Below are positions 1 to 5,349 of a stretch of DNA of 5,349 bases, one piece after another. Each line of letters begins with the position of its first letter. Positions within the stretch are counted from its first letter, which is position 1. The notes under the pieces were generated by a model, which was given only the letters and a program-made list of their open reading frames with translations, made no database searches and was not told the origin of the DNA. Location of the stretch: the NCBI GenBank assembly GCA_023251415.1, contig JAHEYX010000233.1, positions 1-5,349 of the forward strand, read 5' to 3'. Made by a program: the position numbers and the translations under genes. This DNA comes from Chitinophagales bacterium. GTDB taxonomy: Bacteria > Bacteroidota > Bacteroidia > Chitinophagales > CAIODY01.

Positions 1-3000
1 ACCTGATAGATACCCGGACCATCGATCAAGGTGATTGATTCATTGGTCAGTGTTGTCGCTTTATAACGGGTAATTCCGGCTACAGGACTGATTTTCTTAT
101 AAGCAATTTGATATTGACTACTTGGCGCTGAAGTATAATCTACTAGTACACCGATACCGACACAAGTAGTGGATGTCGTTAAGCTGTTCAAGGTAAGGTC
201 TGTAAAATCGCATGGGCCTCCGCTAATGAATACCGTTGTCTTGTTGGTTTGTTGTACACTATTATCCGTATTACAATTCCCTTCCGCCCATACTTCATAC
301 GTATAACCCGGAACCGGTGTATTATCGGAAGCTGATCTGTTGATGGCACCGGTTGCTACTTTTTTGTTGACTGCAAAATTATATCCCAAACGTTGCCAGC
401 ACATGCTATCGTTGTGTGTATTAGAACTGGTCCAGCTTCCATTCAATGTAGCACCTGACCAGGAAGCCGTAAAATTTAACGCTGCACTACAGGTACCTTC
501 ATCAATCTGCCCATTACAATTATTATCGATCCCATCTGCTACTTCTGTAGCGGCGGGGTTAATAGCAGAATTATTATCATCGCAGTCGCCGGAAATATTA
601 GAAGTGAGATTATATCCGGCACCCGGTATTGTGCAGGATACTACAGCATTACTATAATACCCGTCGTTATCCGCATCGAGGTACCAGATTTGTGCAGGAT
701 TTACAATTACATTTATACCACTTTGCACTAGTCCACATGCATTAGTAATATTGGCCGTATACATCCCTGTTGCAGCACCGGTCACTGTAGGTGTAGCCGT
801 ATTAGCATTGGTAATGGTTCCGGTGCCAATCCAGTTATAACTAAAAGGCGGTGTACCACTAACGCCAACTGATAAATTAAGTGTATTATTCGAACAGATA
901 GGTGAATTACTGGAAGCGGGTGTGCTGACAGAAACAGGGGTACACAAATCATAAATCGCATAATTGGTTGATGGAGCAGAAAATGAGCCACCAAGCAGTA
1001 CCATACCGCTTCGTTGCGTGCAAATAGCCAGTACGGCAGTATTGGTACCCGCTGCAAATGCCGACAATTGATCATTCGCAAAGTAAATGGCGAATTTACT
1101 GTGCGGATTGCCGCTGATGTTATTGAAGTTTCCTCCGATGTACAGATTATTCTGCGCATCTACATTCAGGGCATTAACAACGCCATCTGCATTCGGATCA
1201 AGTGATGATAAGGTGTTACTGCTGTTCATTTTAAAAACATTATTTCTGGAAGAACCTAGAACGAAGTTGAAACTACCCCCTACGTATACATTATTAGAAG
1301 CATCACATACGATGGTATTAACAGTTCCATTCAACGCTGCATTGAAGGCATTCAGGCTTCCATCTGAATTGAATTTAGCTAAAGCACTTTTTGATACAGC
1401 TCCGCCATTCACTGTGGTGAATAATCCTCCGACATACAGATTGTTATTGGCATCGAGCGCTACTGCATTCACCGTGTTGTCGAAATTCGGATCAAATGCT
1501 GTAACTGCTCCACTTGGATCCAGCTTACAACATCTGTTACGGGGGTAGTTCCCTCCATTCGCAGTCGTAAACGTACCACCGGCATACAGATTATTATTCG
1601 CATCGAGCGCAATAGATAAGACATTGCCATTCATGTTAGGATCATAGGTAGTGAGCGTACCTGTATTATCGAACTTACAGATTCTGTGACGAAAAATTAC
1701 CCCTACAAAATTAAATGCACCGGCAACATATAAATTACCCGAGGCATCAGTTACCATACTGTAAATATCACCATCTATATTCGGATTAAAAGAAGTCAGG
1801 TTACCGGACGCGTCCAACTGTACAATTTTATTACGCGGTGTGGATACTCCGTTTGAGGTAAAAGTACCTCCAACAAGCATCTCACCGGCAATATTAAATG
1901 CTATTACGTTTACAGTACTATTCGGAGCCGGATCAAAAGCGGTGAGGTTGCCGTTATTATCAAATTTACACATGCGATTGCGGGTAGTTACTCCACCTAC
2001 TGCGGAAAAGGCTCCACCTACATAAACATTATCTGCTGCATCTACGGCTATAGCTGAAACTGTACTATTTAAACCTGGATTAAATGAGGTTAGTGTACCG
2101 GAAGCATCGAACATACAAATTCTGGGTCTATTTATCGAACCACCTACTAGGGCAAAAGACCCTCCAACATACAGGTTACCGGAAGCATCTAAACACAATG
2201 CATTTACGGTACCCGCTATTATCGGATTGAAAGCGGTAATAGCACCGGTATTATCCAATTCTAATAAGCGATTTCTGGAAAAACTACCTGCTGTAATGAA
2301 TGAGCCACCTACATAGAGATTTCCATTTGCTTCCTTTACTATAGTATTCACTGCTCCGTTCAACCCCAGATTCAAATTCTGTAAGAAACCTGCAGTAGAT
2401 AGTGAACAGAAATTAGCTCTACTGTTACCACCTACCGTAGTAAAACTTCCACCAACACAAATATTACCAGAAGCATCAAAACATAAGGCATTCACTGTAC
2501 TACTCATATTTGGATTGAAAGCAGTGAGGTTACCATTGGCATCAAACTGACATAATCTGTTTCTGGTGTCTATGCCATTGATGAGGGTAAAAGATCCGCC
2601 GACAAATAAATTTCCATTCGCATCCAACAACAAAGCCCTTACTGTTGAATTCAAGGATGGATTGAAAGCATGAACCGAACCGTCAGCATTGATGCGGGCA
2701 ATCCGGTTGCGTAACAGACCACCTACAGCAGTAAAATCACCTCCAATATACCATCCACCGGAAGGTATGGGGATGATGGCACTGATTGAGCCACCGGCTA
2801 TCTTTGGAAAGCTGCTGTTGATGGCGGCTGTTGAAGGGTCAAGCATTATGCCTGTACCTATAAAAGGACTGATACTGGTAAAAGTGCCACCCATATAGGT
2901 ATTTCCGCTATTATCATAGGCAATACTATTAACACTACCATTGAAAGTATATTTTGATAAGGCACTATTTAATGTTTGTGCTGTAACAGAAGAGGTAAAC

Positions 3001-3125
3001 ACCACAAAAAACACCATCAAAAACGAGCTGCTATTACGGAATGCTGTATATGAATGTAGGTTTTTTAAATACTGCAATAAATAATACATTATAGCCAATA
3101 AATGGCTTTTTGAGCTGTTTCTCAT
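1..3125 (-). CDS. Secreted multi-domain protein with delta-60 (DUF5122-like) beta-propeller repeats, Ig-like domain and MopE-type metal-binding motif; C-terminus outside window
   Basis: Translating the minus strand from the ATG at 3125-3123 gives 1041 codons without a stop, and the frame is still open at base 1, so the protein is partial at its C-terminus. In order: an N-terminal extension with a hydrophobic signal segment (residues about 34-49, likely cut at TA|QT); 14 tandem repeats of 48-50 residues (about 51-727), each built around a YVGGxFT-like core followed by an RNRLCxFD-like segment and AFNPxxNxTV; an Ig/PKD-like domain (728-810); a MopE-type Asp/Cys-rich motif (814-877); and about 160 residues I do not recognise. 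Repeats of this kind belong to the delta-60/DUF5122 beta-propeller family seen in large secreted bacterial proteins. The role is probably extracellular or cell-surface, perhaps adhesion or binding, but no catalytic motif is visible. Many Bacteroidota proteins of this style end in a type IX secretion sorting domain; that cannot be checked here. No Shine-Dalgarno precedes the start, as is usual in this phylum. Confidence 0.9.
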   Translation of the reverse strand, partial: MRNSSKSHLLAIMYYLLQYLKNLHSYTAFRNSSSFLMVFFVVFTSSVTAQTLNSALSKYTFNGSVNSIAYDNSGNTYMGGTFTSISPFIGTGIMLDPSTAAINSSFPKIAGGSISAIIPIPSGGWYIGGDFTAVGGLLRNRIARINADGSVHAFNPSLNSTVRALLLDANGNLFVGGSFTLINGIDTRNRLCQFDANGNLTAFNPNMSSTVNALCFDASGNICVGGSFTTVGGNSRANFCSLSTAGFLQNLNLGLNGAVNTIVKEANGNLYVGGSFITAGSFSRNRLLELDNTGAITAFNPIIAGTVNALCLDASGNLYVGGSFALVGGSINRPRICMFDASGTLTSFNPGLNSTVSAIAVDAADNVYVGGAFSAVGGVTTRNRMCKFDNNGNLTAFDPAPNSTVNVIAFNIAGEMLVGGTFTSNGVSTPRNKIVQLDASGNLTSFNPNIDGDIYSMVTDASGNLYVAGAFNFVGVIFRHRICKFDNTGTLTTYDPNMNGNVLSIALDANNNLYAGGTFTTANGGNYPRNRCCKLDPSGAVTAFDPNFDNTVNAVALDANNNLYVGGLFTTVNGGAVSKSALAKFNSDGSLNAFNAALNGTVNTIVCDASNNVYVGGSFNFVLGSSRNNVFKMNSSNTLSSLDPNADGVVNALNVDAQNNLYIGGNFNNISGNPHSKFAIYFANDQLSAFAAGTNTAVLAICTQRSGMVLLGGSFSAPSTNYAIYDLCTPVSVSTPASSNSPICSNNTLNLSVGVSGTPPFSYNWIGTGTITNANTATPTVTGAATGMYTANITNACGLVQSGINVIVNPAQIWYLDADNDGYYSNAVVSCTIPGAGYNLTSNISGDCDDNNSAINPAATEVADGIDNNCNGQIDEGTCSAALNFTASWSGATLNGSWTSSNTHNDSMCWQRLGYNFAVNKKVATGAINRSASDNTPVPGYTYEVWAEGNCNTDNSVQQTNKTTVFISGGPCDFTDLTLNSLTTSTTCVGIGVLVDYTSAPSSQYQIAYKKISPVAGITRYKATTLTNESITLIDGPGIYQ
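495..686 (-). other. MopE-type putative metal-binding motif within the secreted protein
   Basis: Residues 814-877 match the known 'putative metal-binding motif' family (MopE, Pfam PF11617): WYLDADNDGYY at the start (Asp817, 819 and 821), GDCDDNNSAINP in the middle (Asp847, Cys848, Asp849, Asp850), and EVADGIDNNCNGQIDEG at the end (Asp864, Asp867, Cys870, Asp875). The two Cys could form a disulfide, and the Asp/Asn runs resemble calcium-binding loops. The family is common in extracellular repeat proteins. Which metal is bound cannot be told from the sequence. Confidence 0.85.
696..944 (-). other. Ig/PKD-like domain within the secreted protein
   Basis: Residues 728-810 follow the pattern of Ig-like domains common in Bacteroidota surface proteins: SNSPICSNNTLNL, then GTPPFSYNWIGTG, then ATPTVTGAATGMYTANITN, ending in VIVNP. 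The YNW core Trp and the GMYTANI strand fit an Ig/PKD fold. Such domains usually act as spacers or as binding modules on the cell surface. Domain borders are approximate. Confidence 0.7.
945..2975 (-). repeat. Fourteen tandem coding repeats of 48-50 residues (delta-60/DUF5122 type)
   Basis: The YVGG-like core of each repeat falls at residues 77, 126, 174, 223, 271, 319, 368, 417, 466, 514, 564, 614, 662 and 710, a spacing of 48-50 throughout, or 144-150 bases in DNA. A typical unit reads FNPxLNSTVNAL, then DASGNLYVGGSFT, then VGG and RNRLCKFD. The copies diverge, most clearly the first two, the ninth (YVAG in place of YVGG) and the last, so this is an old protein-level expansion rather than a recent DNA duplication. 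Fourteen units would suit two seven-bladed propellers if each repeat forms one blade; that last step is inference. Confidence 0.85.
2979..3125 (-). other. Signal peptide region with unusually long N-region
   Basis: The hydrophobic stretch SSFLMVFFVVFTSSVTA (residues 33-49) is a good signal-peptide core with an A|Q cleavage site before QTLNS. With the first ATG the N-region is about 32 residues, which is long. A second in-frame ATG at codon 13 (3089-3087) gives a more ordinary signal peptide with a Lys and an Arg before the core. A third Met (codon 37) lies inside the hydrophobic core and leaves no charged N-region. I kept the first ATG as the CDS start, but codon 13 is a real alternative. Confidence 0.65.
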
Positions 3126-3614
3126 GGGTCGTGTTTAAAGGTTTAACTTAAAGTAAGTCGCAAAGAAATGAAAAATACTAAGCAATCCTATACCCTATTT
3201 AAATTATTATTCTTTGAAGCATGCCTATAGCGAAAAATTTATTTGAGTGCCGGAAAGAAATTTATAAACCTAATTATTATGTATATAAGCTTGCGCAAAG
3301 AATCGAACTCTTTTCGTTTTCCGGATAATTAGAGATTGAATGAATAGTATTTGTAAGTCCGCATTTTAATACAACTCAAATCTAATCATTTTACTTAAAT
3401 AAATTAAAAGGATTTGTTGTGGTTTTCAGTATAATAAGTTGTAGAAATATAGGTAAGATTTCAAAGCGTCTTTCAAAAAGACATTTTGCTGCTTCTATAT
3501 CTGCAATTAAGTTAAAATATTAACAGTTCGATTGTGTGGTATTAAGCTGGAAAATTTGAGCAAATTAAAATCAGAGTTATTTGTATTCTTTAAAACTTCA
3601 CTTTATTATGGGAA
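3126..3614. other. AT-rich intergenic region without a recognisable gene
   Basis: About 490 bases lie between the start of the secreted-protein gene and the first 57-bp repeat copy. I find no frame with a plausible protein, no tRNA- or rRNA-like segment and no strong terminator. It must hold the promoter of the large gene to its left unless that gene is cotranscribed with the RHS cassette. The only near-consensus Bacteroidota -7 element (TAnnTTTG) is TAGATTTG at 3384-3377 on the minus strand, with no clear -33 partner. A short inverted repeat (GTCTTT / AAAGAC) sits at 3468-3482. Confidence 0.6.
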
Positions 3615-3671
3615 GGAATGTGGCCGTAAATTTTAGCAGGTTGTAAATATAGTTTTATGTTTTGAATTTTG
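3615..3671. repeat. 57-bp direct repeat, copy A (downstream end of the RHS cassette)
   Basis: This stretch, from GGAATGTGGCCG to TTTGAATTTTG, recurs in the same orientation at 5230-5286 with 56 of 57 bases identical. The single difference is T at 3656 against G at 5271. The flanking bases diverge at once on both sides. The copy lies beyond the 3' end of the RHS/DUF1493 gene group. It is not obviously coding and shows no strong internal palindrome. Confidence 0.95.
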
Positions 3672-3686
3672 ATAAACTTAAACAGT

Positions 3687-3878
3687 TTATAAATAATTCT
3701 CTAATTTTAAACTGCCAAAATTTTCTAGCCTAATACATTGGGAGTGAGCCACCAGCAAACCCAACGCTTTAGCTAAGCTTTTTAGGTTTGTAGTTGTACT
3801 TAGGTTGACTAATTTATTGTACTTTTTGTAACAAGCAGTTTCAAACTGTTCGACCGATGGTGGAAGCCACCAACACAA
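3687..3878 (-). CDS. Doubtful 63-codon frame downstream of the DUF1493-like gene
   Basis: The frame runs from a TTG at 3878-3876 to a TAA at 3687 and contains WWLPPSVEQFE and LAKALGLLVAHSQ. I recognise no family. It lies 71 bases after the DUF1493-like gene, on the same strand, and ends just before repeat copy A. Against it being a gene: no ATG start, no visible ribosome binding site, short length and no domain. It could be a small cassette gene, a decayed remnant of an older tip or immunity gene, or simply an open frame inside repeated intergenic DNA. Confidence 0.2.
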   Translation of the reverse strand: MCWWLPPSVEQFETACYKKYNKLVNLSTTTNLKSLAKALGLLVAHSQCIRLENFGSLKLENYL

Positions 3879-3949
3879 AAACTCTTACGCAGCTTTGAAA
3901 TAGCTAAACAGTAACTTAACTTCTACTTGGCTTGGCTTCTACTTAGAAA

Positions 3950-4276
3950 TTAACATACTAATTTTCCTGTATTTATTGATTCAAGAAGCATATAAATAGT
4001 TTTCCTCTTTTTTCTATAAATTCTAAATAGCTTACAGATAATTAACATAATGTTAGAACCTTCGTCATAAAAATATTCATTAAATGAAAAAGCCGATATA
4101 TTAACATTAAATTTTTGACCATATTCAACTAAAAAATCTACAGCATCATCTCCAGTTATTCCAAGATTCCATTCTAAATCTGCGTTAATATTTGGATTTG
4201 ATACACCACTATATTTTGAAACTAGTTTCACTAATTCGTTTGAAACAAGATTTTCGTCTAATTTTCTTTTTTCCAT
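3950..4276 (-). CDS. DUF1493-like small protein, probable immunity protein of the RHS tip
   Basis: The 108-residue product matches the layout of the DUF1493 family (acyl-carrier-protein-like small acidic proteins). It has a helical N-terminus, then DLEWNLGITGDDAVDFL (residues 33-49) with the LGxxGDDA signature, then FNVNISAFSFNEYF (56-69), and a C-terminal YRKKRKTIYMLLESINTGKL (87-106) in place of the family's usual Lys-rich segment and final helix. The ATG at 4276-4274 lies inside the end of the RHS gene, giving a 19-base overlap in a different frame, so translation is probably coupled. DUF1493 genes often sit directly after polymorphic-toxin genes in Bacteroidota, which supports an immunity role. 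No signal peptide or membrane segment is visible, so the protein should be cytoplasmic. The biochemical activity of this family is not known to me. Confidence 0.75.
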   Translation of the reverse strand: MEKRKLDENLVSNELVKLVSKYSGVSNPNINADLEWNLGITGDDAVDFLVEYGQKFNVNISAFSFNEYFYDEGSNIMLIICKLFRIYRKKRKTIYMLLESINTGKLVC

Positions 4277-5220
4277 TTTTCAAAATCGTCTAAATAATAT
4301 TGTATTTCTTCTTGTGTTGGGCCATTAGAATAAGTTTGATACAAATGATGAATACTTTCAGCAGTTTCAAATGTTTGCCAAATTAACATGAGTGGTACAG
4401 CAATTCTTCCAATGCCTCTAGTAACACTAGTACCTCCTGTTGGTAATTTCGCTCCTACTTCGCATGGGAATTTTGAAGCTACGTATTTTGACCAACGACT
4501 TGTTCCAGGATATGACCCCATATATGGTTTTTTTGATAAAGTGGGTCCAAATAGTTCTATTGTTCCAACTCCCATTAAAGCATTTATACCAAATGTATTT
4601 GTAATGTTATTTACAACTATATTAAATTTGGTTTCATCACCCCACTTATTTAGTTTATCTAATTCAGCTAATTGTTCATTCATCATTTGAGGTATCAAAC
4701 TAATAGCTTTATTTAGATATTCATCGCCAGCTTTTGCATGATTTCCTGCTTCTTCGAAAAGTTTTGAGCCTTCATTGGCTAAAACACTTGCTTGTTCAGC
4801 TAGATTCAAAGAATTTTGTAAATCATTATTTGTATAATTGCCATTAAGTAAAGCACTAGCTTTATCTAATAATTGAATAGATTCAGTTATTTTAGTTTCA
4901 GCTTGTTTCTTCAATTCGTCCGATTTGTTATATTCCTGTTTAGACTGAACTAATAATTTATTAGCTTGTTCAGAAGCTGGAGGGTCACCTTTTCCTAAAT
5001 AGTCAATGTACCTTATTGGATTGTTCCTATGATAAACGTATGGAGATTGCCATGAATATTTTGTATTATCTGGGTCAATAGATTTAAAGCGACCTAATCT
5101 TGAATCGTACTCTCTAAACTCAAAGTGAATTGAATTCCCAACCCCACATATCTCATCATCCTTCTCTTGAGCGTTAAACCCAAACCTATAAGTACTGCTA
5201 CTCCACTGCCGTCCATACAT
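4258..5220 (-). CDS. RHS repeat-associated core C-terminus with variable toxin-like tip, 5'-truncated
   Basis: The 320-residue frame begins with the end of a Bacteroidota RHS core: YRFGFNAQEKDDE (residues 11-23), then REYDSRLGRFKSIDPD (36-51) and SPYVYHRNNPIRYIDYLGKG (59-78), where family members usually end NPI..IDPDG. In full-length Rhs/YD proteins this core closes the toxin-encapsulating shell, and what follows is a variable toxin tip. Here residues 81-195 are a charged, Ala/Leu-rich helical linker. Residues 197-300 form a tip with Gly-rich hydrophobic stretches (INALMGVGTIELFG; IGRIAVPLMLIWQ) around a TSRWSKYVASKFP segment. I recognise no nuclease, deaminase or ADP-ribosylation motif. The shell and N-terminus, normally many hundreds of residues, are missing: an in-frame TAA at 5250-5248, inside a 57-bp repeat, lies ten codons upstream of the first Met. 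It may be an orphan tip or a pseudogene. It ends in TAG, overlapping the DUF1493-like gene by 19 bases. Confidence 0.8.
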   Translation of the reverse strand: MYGRQWSSSTYRFGFNAQEKDDEICGVGNSIHFEFREYDSRLGRFKSIDPDNTKYSWQSPYVYHRNNPIRYIDYLGKGDPPASEQANKLLVQSKQEYNKSDELKKQAETKITESIQLLDKASALLNGNYTNNDLQNSLNLAEQASVLANEGSKLFEEAGNHAKAGDEYLNKAISLIPQMMNEQLAELDKLNKWGDETKFNIVVNNITNTFGINALMGVGTIELFGPTLSKKPYMGSYPGTSRWSKYVASKFPCEVGAKLPTGGTSVTRGIGRIAVPLMLIWQTFETAESIHHLYQTYSNGPTQEEIQYYLDDFEKWKKEN

Positions 5221-5229
5221 AGGTGCGCC

Positions 5230-5286
5230 GGAATGTGGCCGTAAATTTTAGCAGGTTGTAAATATAGTTTGATGTTTTGAATTTTG
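5230..5286. repeat. 57-bp direct repeat, copy B (upstream end of the RHS cassette)
   Basis: This is the second copy of the repeat at 3615-3671, offset by exactly 1615 bases. It ends 9 bases upstream of the first Met of the RHS fragment. Read in the RHS frame it brings in a TAA stop at 5250-5248, so it replaces the upstream RHS coding sequence and does not continue it. This marks the breakpoint at which the RHS gene was cut or joined. Confidence 0.95.
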
Positions 5287-5349
5287 CATCATGGAATTGA
5301 AACGGAAGCAAGCTCTGCTGAGGAGCAACTTGCCAGGGATAAATTCCTG
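5248..5349 (-). other. Short open frame entering from the right edge, ending in repeat copy B
   Basis: In the same frame as the RHS fragment, the minus strand reads open from the window edge (QEFIPGKLLLSRACFRFNSM and onward) to a TAA at 5250-5248, which lies inside repeat copy B. It has 33 codons in the window and no family I recognise. It does not resemble the RHS core, so it is not simply the missing upstream part of that gene. It may be the tail of another gene or, more likely, non-coding repeated DNA. Confidence 0.2.

Larger units (their letters stand above)
3615..5286 (-). mobile_element. Possible repeat-bounded RHS-tip/immunity cassette
   Basis: Two 57-bp direct repeats bracket the RHS C-terminal fragment, the DUF1493-like gene and a doubtful 63-codon frame. 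The inside is visibly richer in A+T than the large gene to the left: two sampled 60-base lines, 4681-4740 and 1561-1620, have 20 and 27 G+C. I see no transposase, integrase or terminal inverted repeat in the interval, so self-mobility is not supported. The repeats may be recombination endpoints, a duplicated target, or two members of a dispersed family. The word 'cassette' is inference from layout. Confidence 0.35.

Noticed and set aside
340..2898. Several plus-strand frames (340-657, 1014-1205, 1087-1548, 1840-2025, 2689-2898) and a minus-strand frame at 782-1159
   Set aside because: All lie inside the continuous minus-strand gene that runs from 3125 to base 1. Their recurring Pro-rich phrases such as VPPT are antisense or off-frame images of the tandem repeats.
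945..2975. Regular 144-150 base periodicity suggesting a CRISPR or satellite array
   Set aside because: The period is explained by diverged protein repeats in one open frame; there are no short identical repeats with unique spacers.
3377..3384. Minus-strand TAGATTTG resembling the Bacteroidota -7 promoter element TAnnTTTG
   Set aside because: No convincing TTTG-type -33 element stands at the right distance, and it lies about 250 bases from the start codon; a single such match is expected by chance.
3468..3482. Hairpin GTCTTT / AAAGAC with a 3-base loop
   Set aside because: A 6-bp stem with no T tract on either strand; expected by chance in AT-rich DNA.
3672..3690. Inverted repeat ATAAACT / AGTTTAT with a 5-base loop, possible terminator for the cassette
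   Set aside because: The stem is only 7 pairs, six of them A-T, and no T-run follows on the minus strand, so it is too weak to call a terminator.
4388..4690. Plus-strand 100-codon open frame opposite the RHS tip
   Set aside because: It lies wholly antisense to the RHS tip coding sequence and has no recognisable domain; it is a shadow of the minus-strand gene.

Overview
The window looks like chromosomal DNA from a Bacteroidota bacterium (Chitinophagia, Cytophagia or Flavobacteriia-like; I cannot place it more finely). The reasons are the style of the secreted multi-domain protein (delta-60-type repeats, an Ig-like domain and a MopE-type metal-binding motif), the Bacteroidota form of the RHS core, the AT-rich intergenic DNA and the lack of Shine-Dalgarno sequences. 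Every gene I can support is on the minus strand, so the window reads biologically from right to left.

Right part (about 3615-5349): a compact, AT-rich toxin/immunity-like cassette. It holds the 3' end of an RHS polymorphic toxin gene: the last part of the RHS core, a long helical linker and an unfamiliar C-terminal tip. That gene overlaps a DUF1493-like small protein gene by 19 bases, and the small protein is probably the cognate immunity protein. A doubtful 63-codon frame follows. The cassette is bracketed by two direct copies of a 57-bp sequence (3615-3671 and 5230-5286; 56 of 57 bases identical). The upstream copy abuts the RHS coding sequence where the rest of the RHS protein should be, and it carries an in-frame stop. 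The RHS gene is therefore 5'-truncated: an orphan or displaced tip rather than a full Rhs.

Middle (3126-3614): AT-rich DNA in which I see no convincing gene or RNA.

Left part (1-3125): one uninterrupted frame that enters the window at 3125 and is still open at base 1 (1041 complete codons). It encodes a secreted protein. After a signal peptide come 14 tandem repeats of 48-50 residues (delta-60/DUF5122 beta-propeller type), an Ig-like domain, a MopE-type Asp/Cys-rich metal-binding motif and an unrecognised region. The C-terminus lies outside the window.

The two parts need not be functionally linked. The left gene is probably a resident surface or secreted protein, and the right part is an accessory contact-toxin remnant. 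The most interesting feature is the 57-bp repeat pair framing the toxin tip and its immunity gene.
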